Positions 16,202-27,073 of a stretch of DNA of 64,000 nt are shown here, piece after piece. Origin of the DNA: Pelolinea sp. (GTDB taxonomy: Bacteria; Chloroflexota; Anaerolineae; Anaerolineales; Anaerolineaceae). A program made the position numbers and the translations under genes. The notes under the pieces were generated by a model that saw only the letters and a list, made by a program, of their open reading frames with translations, made no database searches and had not been told where the DNA came from. The DNA is taken from the NCBI GenBank assembly GCA_030692365.1, contig JAUYCC010000011.1, forward strand, positions 1 through 64,000, written 5' to 3'. Position 1 is the first letter of the stretch, and the number at the start of each line of letters is the position of its first letter.

Positions 16202-16819
16202 GTGATCTTCAGGAAACTTGCGGCACTGACACATTTGAACCATTTCTTAATTATCGGGCTGGGCAATCCGGGCCGGGAATATGAATTAACGCGCCACAAC
16301 ATCGGTTTTCTGGTCATTGACCGGCAGGCGGAGCGGTGGGGAGTTGAAGTCAACAAATATAAATTCAAAGCGCTGCTCGGCGAATACCGCAAGCCGCACG
16401 AAAAAGTGGTGCTGGTCAAACCGCAAACCTTTATGAACCTTTCCGGTAGCGCGGTCAGGTCTTTTTACCAGTTCTATAAACCGCAGGTCGAGCAGGTGCT
16501 TGTTATCTTTGACGACCTCGACCTGCCCTTTGGAACCATCCGCATCCGAAAATCAGGCGGTTCTTCCGGGCATAAGGGAATGAAATCCATTATTGAACAG
16601 TTGGGGACAGAGAAGTTTCCCCGTATCCGGGTGGGTATCGGCCGTCCTCCAGGCCGAATGAATTCAGTGAACTTTATCCTGAATAAATTCAAAACCTCAG
16701 AGAACAAAGACCTTGAATTAATCTTGGACAAGTGCGTTGACGTGGTGGAGTGTTTTATTGAAAACGGGATAGAAACCACCATGAACCGCTATAACGGTTC
16801 TGTTTTAGACGATGAGTGA
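16202..16819 (+). CDS. pth: Peptidyl-tRNA hydrolase
   Basis: 205 aa, GTG start with AAGGAAG upstream. The family motifs are all present: IIGLGNPGREYELTRHNIGF with the catalytic His, KPQTFMNLSG, and FDDLDLPFG followed by GSSGHKGMKS. It releases peptides from peptidyl-tRNA that drops off the ribosome. A possible promoter is TTGCGA 16141-16146 with TAAACT 16164-16169 (17-bp spacing). It overlaps mfd by 8 bp and heads an operon with mfd and uvrB. Confidence 0.95.
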   Translation: MIFRKLAALTHLNHFLIIGLGNPGREYELTRHNIGFLVIDRQAERWGVEVNKYKFKALLGEYRKPHEKVVLVKPQTFMNLSGSAVRSFYQFYKPQVEQVLVIFDDLDLPFGTIRIRKSGGSSGHKGMKSIIEQLGTEKFPRIRVGIGRPPGRMNSVNFILNKFKTSENKDLELILDKCVDVVECFIENGIETTMNRYNGSVLDDE

Positions 16820-19800
16820 CCATTCTTATATCGACTTTTCACAAATTCAAGGATATTCGGATCTTATAGGGAAACTGCAAGGAGGGATTGAACAGATCCC
16901 TCTCAGCCTTCCGAGGTCTGTCCGTTTGCCTTTTATGGCTGCGCTTCAGAGCGATACGGCCAAACCAATTTTATTTATTACATCGCGGCCAGACCGGCTG
17001 CAGTCCATGCATGAGGAATACGGTTTCTGGTCCAAAACAGATGATCATCTGATTTTTGCTGAGCCCACTCTGCTTTTCTACGAAAAAGCGAACTGGGATG
17101 TGGATACCCGCCGGGACAGGCTGCAGACGCTAATATCCCTCGCGAAATCTTTCTTACCCTATCAGAAATCTCAATCTCATAGCCCTGTGATTTTCACATC
17201 CGCCAAATCCATTATGACACGCACCGCTCCCCGGCGGGACTTTCTCAGCGCCTGTTCTGTTCTGCGGGTACGGACATCAACCCCAATGAATGTTTTGGCG
17301 CAGAAATGGGTGGCCATCGGATATTCCGCAGCGGAGATTGTGGTTAGCGAAGGCCAGTTTTCCAAACGGGGAGGGCTGATGGATATATGGCCGGTAAACT
17401 ACGATAATCCCATCCGAGTGGACTTCTTCGGAGAGGATATTGAGACCATCCGAACCTTTGACCCTGCGACGCAAAGGACTATTAACTCAATTGAGGAAAT
17501 CTTTATCCCGCCTGCCAATGAAGCCATTAAAGTGTTCGCGAAGGAAGAACAGCTTGACCCGCTTGACCGCTACCCCGAGTTTAATATTCCACGATTGTAT
17601 GCATCAAATGCATGCTTGTTGGATTACTTACCCAAAGGCACCGTTATTCTGATCGATAACAGCGCGTCAGTATCGGTCACCGCGGAGGAAATTGAAGACC
17701 AGGCCGTAAAGATGCGCAATGAAAACATCGGTACTGGCATCATCGAAGAAGATTTTCCAGTGCCGTATATCACTTGGTCAGAAATCATGGATACTTTATC
17801 TACCTTTCATGTGATCGACCTGGGTTTTCCGCTGGGAAGCGAAGTGCATCCAGTCTCGGCCGCTTTCTCTCCCAGCCCGCGCTTTGGCGCCCAGTTGGAC
17901 CGGCTGTCGGATTATATTCACTCCCAGAAAGACAAAAATCGCCAGGTCTTTATTGTTTCCAAACAGACTGAAAGACTAAAAGAAGTCCTGCAGGACCATA
18001 ACATCGACATTAATATCGGGAATAAGGTTGATATTAGTGACGGCAGCCTGAGCGGCGGTTGGGAAGTCATTTATAAAGATGGCGATGAAACGGTTCTATT
18101 AACAGATCAGGAAATCTTCGGCTGGGAACGGGAGCGGCCGCGACGGCGGCGTTCCAAGTCGTTTGACGCGCCTGAATTCTCGTATGCAGACCTTAAGGAT
18201 GGGGATCTTGTAGTCCATGTGGATTACGGCATCGGGAGGTTCAAGGGGCTGGTGCATCGAACCCTGGAAGGGGTGGAACGGGATTACCTGACTATCGGTT
18301 ACGCGGATGATGACCTCCTGTATGTGCCCGTCCACCAGGCTGACCGGCTGAGCCATTATATTGGCGCGGATGAGCAGACCCCGCGCCTGACGCGGCTGGG
18401 ATATGGCGAATGGGCGACAGCCAAGCAGAAAGCCGGAGCGGCAGTTCAGGAAGTAGCTCATGAGCTGCTTGAACTGTACGCGAAACGCCAAGATGTCAAA
18501 GGGTTTGTCTTCTCAAAGGATACGGAATGGCAGAAGAACCTCGAAGCAAGTTTTCTATATACCGAAACCCCCGATCAAGCCAGAGCGATTGAGGAAGTCA
18601 AAGCCGACATGGAAAAAGCTCGCCCGATGGACCGGCTGTTATGCGGTGATGTGGGGTATGGAAAAACCGAAGTGGCGCTGCGCGCAGCCTTCAAAGCAGT
18701 AATGGACGGCAAACAGGTTGCCATGCTGGTTCCAACTACAATATTGGCACAGCAGCATTTTGAAACCTTCCGAAAACGCCTGACACTCTTCCCGGTAAAG
18801 GTCGAGATGCTGTCGCGCTTCCGCAGCGCAGCGGAGCAAGCGGAGATCTTGCTTGAACTGGAAGCTGGAGATATTGATATCATCATAGGCACACATCGCC
18901 TGCTTCAGCTGGATGTCCTTTTTAAAGACCTTGGGCTACTCATAATTGATGAAGAACAGCGCTTTGGCGTAACGCACAAAGAGTTCTTCAAAAAAATGCG
19001 CACAGAAATTGATGTGCTCACGCTGACGGCGACACCCATCCCCCGCACGTTGTATATGGCAATCGCGGGCATTCGGGATATCTCGGTGATCAATTCCCCT
19101 CCAACCGACCGCCTGCCGATTCAGACCTATGTGGGCGGATACGACCCGGAGATTGTCCGTAGGGCAATTATCCGTGAGGTTGACCGCGGCGGGCAGGTGT
19201 TCTTTGTGCATAACCGCGTGCAGACCATTAGCGCCATGGCGAGCCACTTGCAGAATATTGTGCCCGAAGTCCGGGTGGGTATCGCGCACGGGCAGATGCT
19301 GGAAAAAGGACTTGAGGAAGTGATGCGGCGCTTCAACGCGGGCGAAGTGGATGTGCTGCTTTCAACTTCCATCATTGAGTCCGGGCTGGATATACCCAAC
19401 GCAAATACGCTGATCGTTGACCGGGGAGACACCTTTGGTTTATCACAGCTTTATCAACTGCGCGGCAGGGTTGGACGGGGCGCTTCGCGCGCATTTGCGT
19501 ACTTTTTCCACCATCGGAAAAAGCTTCCCACACCCGAAGGGCTCGAACGCCTGGAAACGATCGCTGAAAATATTCAGCTCGGTGCTGGGTATTCCATCGC
19601 GATGCGCGACCTGGAAATGCGCGGGGCTGGTAACCTGCTGGGTACCATGCAGCACGGACATATCGCCGCTGTAGGCTTTCATCTCTACACACGCCTGCTC
19701 TCCGAAGCGGTGAATTCGATCAAGAAACCTGAAATGCCGTCACCGGTTCAGAAGACGGCCTTGCCATATAAAGGTCTTAGGCCGCTGGTAACCGTGGAAT

Positions 19801-20210
19801 TGCCCCTCTCGATTGGCATTTCTACTACGTACATCGCGGATGAGGCGCTTCGCCTACAAATCTACCGCCGGTTAGCGGATATCACTAATAAAGATGATCT
19901 GGATACCATTCGGGCAGAATTCACTGACCGGTTTGGTACGCCGGATGAAGGGCTCGAAAACCTGCTCTGGCAGTTGCGCGTAAAATTGAAAGCCGAACGC
20001 TGCGGACTGGCATCTATAACGGTTGAAGGCGACCACCTGGTGCTGCGCTTCCCGCCACTGCCGGAAGGAATTAAGGAAAGGGATTTACCTGATATAGGTC
20101 CCAACATCAGGAGAGGAAAAAATGCTTACTGGATCCAAGGTAACGACAAGATCGATTTGAAAACAAGTTTGGATACCGCTTTGTTTAGTTTGGAAAAGCA
20201 GCTTCATTAG
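16812..20210 (+). CDS. mfd: Transcription-repair coupling factor
   Basis: 1132 aa, full length for the family. The N-terminal UvrB-like module is followed by the RNA-polymerase-interaction domain at about 470-530 ([36 protein letters not shown]). The SF2 translocase comes next, with [27 protein letters not shown] and the helicase signature [15 protein letters not shown]-terminal domain closes the protein. It displaces RNA polymerase stalled at DNA lesions and recruits UvrA. It sits between pth and uvrB, so its excision-repair partner is in the same operon. Confidence 0.95.
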   Translation: MSDHSYIDFSQIQGYSDLIGKLQGGIEQIPLSLPRSVRLPFMAALQSDTAKPILFITSRPDRLQSMHEEYGFWSKTDDHLIFAEPTLLFYEKANWDVDTRRDRLQTLISLAKSFLPYQKSQSHSPVIFTSAKSIMTRTAPRRDFLSACSVLRVRTSTPMNVLAQKWVAIGYSAAEIVVSEGQFSKRGGLMDIWPVNYDNPIRVDFFGEDIETIRTFDPATQRTINSIEEIFIPPANEAIKVFAKEEQLDPLDRYPEFNIPRLYASNACLLDYLPKGTVILIDNSASVSVTAEEIEDQAVKMRNENIGTGIIEEDFPVPYITWSEIMDTLSTFHVIDLGFPLGSEVHPVSAAFSPSPRFGAQLDRLSDYIHSQKDKNRQVFIVSKQTERLKEVLQDHNIDINIGNKVDISDGSLSGGWEVIYKDGDETVLLTDQEIFGWERERPRRRRSKSFDAPEFSYADLKDGDLVVHVDYGIGRFKGLVHRTLEGVERDYLTIGYADDDLLYVPVHQADRLSHYIGADEQTPRLTRLGYGEWATAKQKAGAAVQEVAHELLELYAKRQDVKGFVFSKDTEWQKNLEASFLYTETPDQARAIEEVKADMEKARPMDRLLCGDVGYGKTEVALRAAFKAVMDGKQVAMLVPTTILAQQHFETFRKRLTLFPVKVEMLSRFRSAAEQAEILLELEAGDIDIIIGTHRLLQLDVLFKDLGLLIIDEEQRFGVTHKEFFKKMRTEIDVLTLTATPIPRTLYMAIAGIRDISVINSPPTDRLPIQTYVGGYDPEIVRRAIIREVDRGGQVFFVHNRVQTISAMASHLQNIVPEVRVGIAHGQMLEKGLEEVMRRFNAGEVDVLLSTSIIESGLDIPNANTLIVDRGDTFGLSQLYQLRGRVGRGASRAFAYFFHHRKKLPTPEGLERLETIAENIQLGAGYSIAMRDLEMRGAGNLLGTMQHGHIAAVGFHLYTRLLSEAVNSIKKPEMPSPVQKTALPYKGLRPLVTVELPLSIGISTTYIADEALRLQIYRRLADITNKDDLDTIRAEFTDRFGTPDEGLENLLWQLRVKLKAERCGLASITVEGDHLVLRFPPLPEGIKERDLPDIGPNIRRGKNAYWIQGNDKIDLKTSLDTALFSLEKQLH

Positions 20211-20223
20211 AAGGTAGCAACCG

Positions 20224-22296
20224 ATGGAATTTAAATTACACGCGCCATACCAGCCTATGGGCGACCAGCCCGAAGCGATTGAACAGTTGGTCAGGAACAT
20301 TGAAGCAGGCAAGAAACATCAGGTGCTGCTTGGCGCGACTGGCACCGGCAAGACCTTCACCATCGCGAATGTAATCGCGCGCGTTCAGAAATCGGCTCTG
20401 GTGATGGCTCACAATAAAACGCTGGCCGCGCAGCTATACGCAGAATTCAAGGAATTTTTCCCGGATAACGCTGTGGAGTACTTTGTTTCATATTACGATT
20501 ATTACCAGCCGGAAGCTTACGTGCCCCAGCAGGACCTTTACATTGAAAAGGAAACCGCGATCAATGAGGAGATCGAGCGGTTAAGGCTGGCAGCCACCAC
20601 CTCCATTGTTTCACGAAAGGATGTAATTGTGGTCGCGTCGGTTTCCGCTATCTACGGCCTGGGCAGCCCGGAAGCATACAGCAGCGTGGTGATCAAACTC
20701 AACAAAGGGGAAATGTACCGCAGAAACGTCCTGCTGCGCCAGTTGGTAGAAGAACACTACGCGCGCAACGACCTTGAAATGCGCCAGGGTGTTTTCCGGT
20801 TGCGCGGGGATACACTGGAAGTATTTCCGGCATATGAAAAGAACCTGGCTTACCGGATTTCTTTCTTTGGTGATGAGGTTGAACGCATCATCAGCCTGAA
20901 TCCCATCACTGGCGAGATCCTTGAAGATCTCGACCATGTGGAGATTTATCCGGCGAAACACTTTATTACCCAGGAAGAGCGCCTGAAACAGGCGATAAGC
21001 GATATTGAAACCGAGCTCGAACAGCGTCTGTCAAACCTGAAATCGCAGGAAAAACTGCTGGAAGCGCAGCGGCTTGAACAACGTACGCGTTATGATTTAG
21101 AGATGATGAGGGAGATCGGCTATTGTTCCGGTATCGAAAACTACTCCCGCCACCTCGACCAGCGCCCGGTCGGTTCGCCGCCCTGGACGTTGATGGACTT
21201 CCTTCCTTCGGACTATATCCTTGTATTGGATGAATCCCATATGAGCATTCCGCAGATTCGGGGCATGTACAACGGCGACCGCTCGCGAAAGGGAACGCTG
21301 GTGGATTACGGCTTCCGCCTGCCCTCAGCCCTGGATAACCGTCCGCTGACCTTTGAAGAGTTCCGGGAAAAGATGGGCTACACTATTTACACTTCCGCCA
21401 CCCCGGCGCCGTACGAAATGGGAATAGCGGATGATGTTGTGGAGCAGATCATCCGTCCGACCGGGTTGATTGACCCGGAGGTGGAGGTCCGGCCGGTGCA
21501 GGGGCAGGTGGACGACCTGATCGGCGAGATCCGCGCGCGCGCAGAGTGTAAGGAGCGTGTGCTGGTCACCACGCTCACCAAGCGCATGGCTGAAGATCTT
21601 TCGGATTACATGAAGGAACTGGATATCGCTGTCCATTACCTGCACTCGGAGGTTGAAACACTGGACCGTGTTGGCATCCTGCGCGACCTGCGCCTGGGTA
21701 TTTATGATGTTATCGTGGGCATCAACTTGCTAAGAGAAGGACTGGACCTGCCGGAGGTATCGCTGGTGGCCATCCTGGACGCGGACAAGGAAGGATTCCT
21801 GCGGTCATCAACCGCGCTGATCCAGACCATCGGCCGCGCGGCGAGAAACTTGAATGGTAAAGTCATCATGTACGCCGACCACATCACCGATTCAATGCGT
21901 AAGGCTATTGATGAGACCGACCGCAGGCGCGAGATACAGGACGCGTTTAATAAAGCGCACGGGATTCAGCCGTTCAGCATTGTCAAGGAGATTTACGACA
22001 TAACAGCGCGCCTGAGTGAAAGTGCGTCCATCAGGGATGGGCAGGCAGATTATGATGCGGGTGAAGCGGTGACGCACCTGCCGCAAAATGAACTTAAACG
22101 CATTATCGCTGAAACCGAGGAGAGAATGAAGTCCGCGGCTCAGGCGCTGGAATTTGAACGCGCTGCTGTCTTAAGGGATCAGATCTATGAGCTGCGCAGG
22201 ATGCTGGCGGATGAATCCAATCTGCCGCCGTGGGAAAAGATTGCCATCCTGAGCGGTGAGGATGAACCGTTTAATAATCCGTCGAAAGGACGGTAA
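20224..22296 (+). CDS. uvrB: Excinuclease ABC subunit B
   Basis: 690 aa. Walker [11 protein letters not shown] (about 39-48), the DNA-clamping beta-hairpin segment [26 protein letters not shown] and QTIGRAARN are in the expected order. A C-terminal UVR motif ([20 protein letters not shown]) binds UvrC. It verifies damage in nucleotide excision repair. It starts 13 bp after mfd. Its last 26 bp overlap the 3' end of the convergent acylphosphatase gene. Confidence 0.96.
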   Translation: MEFKLHAPYQPMGDQPEAIEQLVRNIEAGKKHQVLLGATGTGKTFTIANVIARVQKSALVMAHNKTLAAQLYAEFKEFFPDNAVEYFVSYYDYYQPEAYVPQQDLYIEKETAINEEIERLRLAATTSIVSRKDVIVVASVSAIYGLGSPEAYSSVVIKLNKGEMYRRNVLLRQLVEEHYARNDLEMRQGVFRLRGDTLEVFPAYEKNLAYRISFFGDEVERIISLNPITGEILEDLDHVEIYPAKHFITQEERLKQAISDIETELEQRLSNLKSQEKLLEAQRLEQRTRYDLEMMREIGYCSGIENYSRHLDQRPVGSPPWTLMDFLPSDYILVLDESHMSIPQIRGMYNGDRSRKGTLVDYGFRLPSALDNRPLTFEEFREKMGYTIYTSATPAPYEMGIADDVVEQIIRPTGLIDPEVEVRPVQGQVDDLIGEIRARAECKERVLVTTLTKRMAEDLSDYMKELDIAVHYLHSEVETLDRVGILRDLRLGIYDVIVGINLLREGLDLPEVSLVAILDADKEGFLRSSTALIQTIGRAARNLNGKVIMYADHITDSMRKAIDETDRRREIQDAFNKAHGIQPFSIVKEIYDITARLSESASIRDGQADYDAGEAVTHLPQNELKRIIAETEERMKSAAQALEFERAAVLRDQIYELRRMLADESNLPPWEKIAILSGEDEPFNNPSKGR

Positions 22297-22564
22297 AAAC
22301 GGGCAGGTCACCTTTATAGGGCTGCCAATCCGCATTGGCTTCAACTACCTGCGCCAGTTCCGGGCCTTCTTTTAATTTTTCAAGAAAGTAGTCGAGTTCT
22401 TTTCTGGGACCTTCAGCCAGCACTTCCACATCACCGTTAATGCGGTTCCTGACCCAGCCGCGCAGTTTTAAAAGGTTGCCATGTTGATAAACAAAGAAGC
22501 GGAATCCCACGCCTTGAACAATTCCCTTTACAATCACATGCATGCGTTGGTTTTCAGTACCCAC
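22271..22564 (-). CDS. acyP: Acylphosphatase
   Basis: 97 aa. [18 protein letters not shown] carries the phosphate-binding loop and catalytic Arg, and [17 protein letters not shown] supplies the catalytic Asn. It hydrolyses acyl phosphates such as 1,3-bisphosphoglycerate. Last gene of the rseP-HEAT-acyP operon (20-bp gap). Its end overlaps uvrB tail to tail. Confidence 0.92.
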   Translation of the reverse strand: MGTENQRMHVIVKGIVQGVGFRFFVYQHGNLLKLRGWVRNRINGDVEVLAEGPRKELDYFLEKLKEGPELAQVVEANADWQPYKGDLPVFTVLSTDY

Positions 22565-22584
22565 GATTCCCTCCTGATATTTAC

Positions 22585-23529
22585 TTAGAAATCGAGATCA
22601 GGTAACTCGGAAGAAAAACCCAGCTCCGCAAGCGCCAGCTCAATAACCTCTGTTTCTTCTTCGTCCGCGGTATTATCCAAAATGCGCTTAAGTACAGATT
22701 TCACGTTGTCGCCGCCGATTTTAGATAGCGCCCAAATTACATTTAAACGCAGTTCTACATCATCAACCTCATCTTCAAGCATTTGAAAAAGTATCTCGCG
22801 CGCAGAGGATAGCTCCAGCTCACCGGCTGCCTTGGCAGCCTCTTTTTTGAAGTCAGGATCTTCACTCTGGATCATTTGCAGGATAGACTTTTCCCAACGG
22901 TCGTCGGCGGACCTGCCCATGGATATGATGGCAGCCAATTGCCAGGAGGGATCAGGATTCATAAACGCTGCTTCGATCATGGGAGCAATTTCAGGGTGGC
23001 TGGAATAAGCGAGTGATTTCAGCAACTCCTGATGTAATTCATTAGATGGTTTTGAATTGAGCTTGAGGGTTAGCGATTTGATCGTCCTTTCAGTCGCGTT
23101 ATGTGGGATCTCTTCAAGCTCGCCCAACAGGACAAATTTTCCCAGGGCTTCTGCGGCCGCGATTTGAACCAGTTCACTTTCATCGTTTTCAAGCATCTCG
23201 CCAAACAAGGTCGCGAGTTTTGGGTCATCGCATTCCGACAGCAGCGAAATGGCGCCTCTGCGCACCTCCGGAAAATCGTCGTTCAAGGCGAATTTTGCCA
23301 ATCCGTCGCATGAAAGCATCGTATCCGCTTCCAGCATGTCTTCAAGGTCAGCCAGCAGACTGATCTTGCGTTCCAGCGCGACTTCCGGCCAGATTTTCTT
23401 TACCTGTTCCAGGTCAGTGTGGGAAATATCGGAGAAAAAAGGCACTAGCTTTGCCGGGAAAATCTGGCTGTTATCCAGCAGGGCTTGCAGGACAGCTTTA
23501 ATTCGAGGGTTGGATGTCTTATCGTTCAT
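22585..23529 (-). CDS. HEAT-repeat protein
   Basis: 314 aa made of successive 30-residue helical pairs, for example EVRRGAISLLSECDDPKLA, LVQIAAAEALGKFVLL and LRLNVIWALSKIGGDNVKSV, typical of HEAT/PBS-lyase-like repeats. There is no signal peptide, so it is probably a cytosolic scaffold. It follows rseP by 5 bp, so the two are co-expressed. The acidic C-terminus ends DLDF. Partner unknown. Confidence 0.75.
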   Translation of the reverse strand: MNDKTSNPRIKAVLQALLDNSQIFPAKLVPFFSDISHTDLEQVKKIWPEVALERKISLLADLEDMLEADTMLSCDGLAKFALNDDFPEVRRGAISLLSECDDPKLATLFGEMLENDESELVQIAAAEALGKFVLLGELEEIPHNATERTIKSLTLKLNSKPSNELHQELLKSLAYSSHPEIAPMIEAAFMNPDPSWQLAAIISMGRSADDRWEKSILQMIQSEDPDFKKEAAKAAGELELSSAREILFQMLEDEVDDVELRLNVIWALSKIGGDNVKSVLKRILDNTADEEETEVIELALAELGFSSELPDLDF

Positions 23530-23534
23530 ACTTT

Positions 23535-24614
23535 CTATGGTAACACAATGGGATTGACAAAGTCCTGGTAGAAAACATACCCCATCAGCAGCAGCAGGGC
23601 AGTGTAGCCGATGAAATGGACCATGTTCTCATATTTGGCAGGCACGCGCTTGCCAGTGATGATCTCGGGAATGATAAAGAATATCCGGCCGCCGTCCAGC
23701 GCGGGGATGGGGAGAAGTTGAGTGAACCCCAGCGCGACGGAGATGATGCCGAAAAACCAGGCAATATTCAGAAAAGCCAGTTCGGGCTGCCCCTGTTCCG
23801 CCTGGCGTTCCTCCGCCCTGACCTGCGAATAGACATCGTAAATGCCTTTGGGCGAAAGCAGGCGCATATCCTGTGCCTGTACCTGGCCGCGGATGAGCAT
23901 CAGCGGCATGGATAACAGCTGCTTTCCCTGTTCAAACGCGAGCTGGCCGCCGGCCGGGATGGCCTTGAAGAACCCGACTTTCTGGACAGGATTCTGCATA
24001 ACAATCCCCAAGGGCCCTTGTCCTTCGGGTGGATTGCTGCGCGGGGTGACGATCGCTTCCACTAGCTCATCATATCGCAATAGTTCCATTGTCACCGGGA
24101 TGTCCAGATTCTGCTGGATGACCTCGCTCACTTTGCGCATATCGGTGATCTCGATGGCATTTACAGATTTGATGATATCCTCTGGTAGGATGCCGGCCTG
24201 CGCCGCGGGCGAACCAGGCTCTACTGCTGCGATGGAGATGACATCGGTCTGGGGCATGCCGGTGCGTGAAATAACGAAAGTAAAGAGCAGAATGCCTGTT
24301 AGCAGGTTCATGGCTGCTCCGGCAACCAGTGTTCCCAGTCGTTCCCATTTATTGGCAAAAGCCAGCCCACCGGGCACTTCGGGGTCATTCTCACCCTTGA
24401 AGCGCACAAATGCACCAAATGGGATAAGGTTCAGGGTGAAGTCGGTGCCGCCCAGCGTGAACAGCTTAAAAAGTTTGGGCGGGTAGCCAAAGCCAAATTC
24501 CTCGGCTTCGATCTTGAAAAGTTTGCCGACCAGAAAATGCCCCAGTTCGTGCATCATCAGCAGCACGCTGAGGGCGACGATAAATTCAATCAGGCTCAAT
24601 ATAGAATTACTCAT
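23535..24614 (-). CDS. rseP: Site-2 protease, RseP/M50 family
   Basis: 359 aa. Zinc site HELGH (about 22-26) in the first membrane helix, PDZ domain around 125-190 (EPGSPAAQAGILPEDIIKSV) and the second catalytic motif LLPIPALDGGR near 310, where Asp is the third metal ligand. It cleaves membrane-embedded anti-sigma factors or remnant signal peptides. First gene of an operon with the HEAT protein and acylphosphatase. No dxr or cdsA neighbours, unlike in many bacteria. Confidence 0.92.
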   Translation of the reverse strand: MSNSILSLIEFIVALSVLLMMHELGHFLVGKLFKIEAEEFGFGYPPKLFKLFTLGGTDFTLNLIPFGAFVRFKGENDPEVPGGLAFANKWERLGTLVAGAAMNLLTGILLFTFVISRTGMPQTDVISIAAVEPGSPAAQAGILPEDIIKSVNAIEITDMRKVSEVIQQNLDIPVTMELLRYDELVEAIVTPRSNPPEGQGPLGIVMQNPVQKVGFFKAIPAGGQLAFEQGKQLLSMPLMLIRGQVQAQDMRLLSPKGIYDVYSQVRAEERQAEQGQPELAFLNIAWFFGIISVALGFTQLLPIPALDGGRIFFIIPEIITGKRVPAKYENMVHFIGYTALLLLMGYVFYQDFVNPIVLP

Positions 24615-24693
24615 TCATTAATCCTTTACGGCAGGGGATTATAACCGCAGGATGTAAATTTGATGTAGGAAGAAAATAAAAAAGAAATTTGAT

Positions 24694-25665
24694 CTACAGA
24701 AGAACCTGAACTCCAGAGCCAACCCCGGAAATCAGCACCCTGGCGACGCCCGGGATCTTTTCCAGGCGTGCGCGGACGCGGTCAGCGTATTCTTTGGTAC
24801 ATATGACATGCACATTCGGTCCCGCGTCTAGCGTGTAGGCGGCCGGGATGCCTTTCTTGCGCCATTTGGCCACTTCCTGCATGATCTTCAGTGATTTGGG
24901 TGACCAGTACATCAGAGGCGGCGTCGAGGTCATCATCACCCCGTGCATCAGGTTGCTGTCCAGTTCGATGATGTCCGCCAGCGCTTCAAAGTTCTTCTTC
25001 AGAATGGCGTTTCGGCAAATTTCAAGCCGCCGCGGGGCATCCTGCACGCGGGCAGCCTGCAGGGGGCTGGTGCCGGCCAGAAGGTGCCCTTCGGTGGAGC
25101 CGGTCTTCTTGGGCTGGTCGGTGACCACCGCTACGCAGTCCCATAACTCCCAGTGTTCCGCGGGAGCGATACTTTCGGCGTATGAATCCGCGTCCTTCTT
25201 GCCCGCGTGCCACTCCACAAATCCGTCCGGGATGGAGCGTGACGCGGAACCCGATCCGCGCCGGGCAAGCATGGAAAGTTCTTTTTCGGAAAGGTCCAGC
25301 CCGAAGGCTTTACTGCCGGCCGCGGCCAGCGCGGCAAATCCGGAAGCGGAAGAGGCGATGCCCGTGGATTGAGGAAAATTGTTTTCGCTGCTGACGCGCG
25401 CGAAGTAGGGGTTGCCGCTCATCTCGCGCAGCAGATCCATAAACGCCTGAACGCGCACCAACGCCGTGCCGGTTTCTTTGCGGCCGTTCAGCGTCAAGCT
25501 GTCGGACTGAAACTCCGGGTTGGCTTCCACGCTGGTGCGCGTCTCCAGTGACGCCAGGTTCATGGAAATGGAGCCGTTGGCCGGGATGCGCAGCGCGTTA
25601 TCGCGGTTGCCCCAGTATTTGATAAAGGCGATGTTGGGGTGGGAGAGGACGGTAGAGGTTTTCAT
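24694..25665 (-). CDS. mvaD: Mevalonate (di)phosphate decarboxylase
   Basis: 323 aa of the GHMP superfamily. HPNIAFIKYWGNRDNALRIP is the family N-terminal signature, FPQSTGIASSASGFAALA the nucleotide-binding Ser-rich loop, and MTSTPPLMYWSP the catalytic-region block. It makes isopentenyl diphosphate or isopentenyl phosphate by ATP-dependent decarboxylation. Residue 20 is Asn where classical diphosphomevalonate decarboxylases have Lys (WGKRD), a residue that contacts the beta-phosphate. The substrate may therefore be phosphomevalonate, as shown for a Roseiflexus homologue. TAGAAT at 25680-25685 could give an almost leaderless mRNA; no SD. Confidence 0.88.
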   Translation of the reverse strand: MKTSTVLSHPNIAFIKYWGNRDNALRIPANGSISMNLASLETRTSVEANPEFQSDSLTLNGRKETGTALVRVQAFMDLLREMSGNPYFARVSSENNFPQSTGIASSASGFAALAAAGSKAFGLDLSEKELSMLARRGSGSASRSIPDGFVEWHAGKKDADSYAESIAPAEHWELWDCVAVVTDQPKKTGSTEGHLLAGTSPLQAARVQDAPRRLEICRNAILKKNFEALADIIELDSNLMHGVMMTSTPPLMYWSPKSLKIMQEVAKWRKKGIPAAYTLDAGPNVHVICTKEYADRVRARLEKIPGVARVLISGVGSGVQVLL

Positions 25666-25710
25666 TACCGTAATTGTAAATTCTACTTAAATAAATCCAA
25701 TGAAATAATA

Positions 25711-25929
25711 TTAGCGGGAAGAGGTGATTTTTATAATTGCCCCTGTTTTATCCGAAACTACCCGAATAGTCACAGGAAGCGCATGCCCATCTGCGGTAGT
25801 ACTTTTGCCCTTGTAGACTAACAGAAATTTATCACATTCCATAGCCGAAACCAAAGGCTCAACCCCCTCTAAGTATGGGAACTGCCTGTAAACTTCCTGG
25901 TTGACCTTTTCTAACACTTCCTGCTCCAT
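25711..25929 (-). CDS. Small hypothetical protein after the FtsZ paralogue
   Basis: 72 aa. ATG 25929 has AGGATGAG overlapping the end of the upstream FtsZ-like gene, so translation is coupled. The sequence EQEVLEKVNQEVYRQFPYLEG and KFLLVYKGK...PVTIRVVSDKTGAIIKITSSR predicts a helix followed by beta strands. I recognise no family. Position suggests a role with the FtsZ-like protein. Confidence 0.6.
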   Translation of the reverse strand: MEQEVLEKVNQEVYRQFPYLEGVEPLVSAMECDKFLLVYKGKSTTADGHALPVTIRVVSDKTGAIIKITSSR

Positions 25930-25930
25930 C

Positions 25931-27073
25931 TCATCCTAATGTGTGCGCAATCTGATTATAGCCCCGGCGGATGAAGGCGGGCACTTCCAGATTGTCGGGT
26001 GTCGCGTCGGCGGGGGAATACCCAATATGTAAAGATTTGGAAACAGGTTCAGCAACCTCCGCCGGTAAATGCTTGTCCTGTTCATGTTTAGAAATATCTT
26101 GTTCCTGCACAGGGATCGCACCGATGCCGGTGACCAGTACCATGACCTGCACCTGGTCTTCGAGCAGGTTATCCTCCTCCATGGCTGTAATGAGTTCCGC
26201 ATCCGGCGAGACGCTTTCTTTCAGGTATTTCATGGCATCCTGGATATCCGCCAGGCTCAAGGCGCCGCTGAATTTGATCACCATCCCCTTGGCGTTCTGT
26301 AGCGGGATTTCCTCCAGCAGTGGGTGGCGCAGGGCGCTGCGCAAGGCTGCGATGGCTTTATCCGCGCCGCTGGCTACCCCGGTGGAGATATAACAGCCGC
26401 CTTCCTGGCGCATCAGCCGCAGGATGTGCGAAAAATCCACATTCAGCAGCCCGGAAGAATGGGTCATGCCGGATATGCTTTGAATGCCCTTGATGAGCAG
26501 GTCATCCGCCAGCGCGAAGGCGCTCCTCAGGGTGGTGTCGCGTGAGGTAAGCCCGATCAGGCGGTCGTTGGGGATGGTGATGAGCGTATCCACAAATGGC
26601 CGCAGCCGCGCCGTAGATTCGCGCGCGGTTTGGGTGCGCAAGCCGGATTCAAAAGAGAAGGGGGTGGTGACAATGGCGATGGTCAAGACATCCAGCGATT
26701 TGGCAATCCTGGCCGCGATCTGGACCGCTCCCGACCCGGTTCCGCCACCCATACCCCCTGTTAGAAAGAGCATATCGGTGATTTTGATGGCTCCGATCAG
26801 TTCCCTGTAACTCTCTTCAGCAGCCTGCTGGCCGATTGCAGAATCGCCGCCGGAACCCAGGCCGCGCGTGAGGTTTTTGCCAAGCAGGATGCGCTCATCC
26901 GCCGAACAGGCATTGAGCGCTAAAGCATCGGTGTTGGCGGCCACCAGACGAATGCCCGGCAAGCGAAGGCTGGACAGCCGGTTGATGGTGTTACACCCGC
27001 CGCCGCCCAGGCCTATCACGGTGATGCGGGGGAGGGTTTTATACGAGGTAAGGGTCTGGTCATTGGTTTGCAT
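25931..27073 (-). CDS. Divergent FtsZ-like GTPase
   Basis: 380 aa from ATG 27073, chosen for AAGGAG 7-8 nt upstream. GLGGGGCNTINRL and the tubulin signature GGMGGGTGSGA (106-116) show GTP binding. PNDRLIGL and a C-terminal tail (NLEVPAFIRRG) are FtsZ-like, so it may still bind FtsZ tail partners. In the T7 loop the usual NVDFADV is NVDFSHI: the second of the two acidic residues that complete the neighbour's GTPase site is His. It is probably a second FtsZ with slow or no turnover and not the main division protein. It overlaps the upstream TIM-barrel-like gene by 14 bp. Confidence 0.85.
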   Translation of the reverse strand: MQTNDQTLTSYKTLPRITVIGLGGGGCNTINRLSSLRLPGIRLVAANTDALALNACSADERILLGKNLTRGLGSGGDSAIGQQAAEESYRELIGAIKITDMLFLTGGMGGGTGSGAVQIAARIAKSLDVLTIAIVTTPFSFESGLRTQTARESTARLRPFVDTLITIPNDRLIGLTSRDTTLRSAFALADDLLIKGIQSISGMTHSSGLLNVDFSHILRLMRQEGGCYISTGVASGADKAIAALRSALRHPLLEEIPLQNAKGMVIKFSGALSLADIQDAMKYLKESVSPDAELITAMEEDNLLEDQVQVMVLVTGIGAIPVQEQDISKHEQDKHLPAEVAEPVSKSLHIGYSPADATPDNLEVPAFIRRGYNQIAHTLG

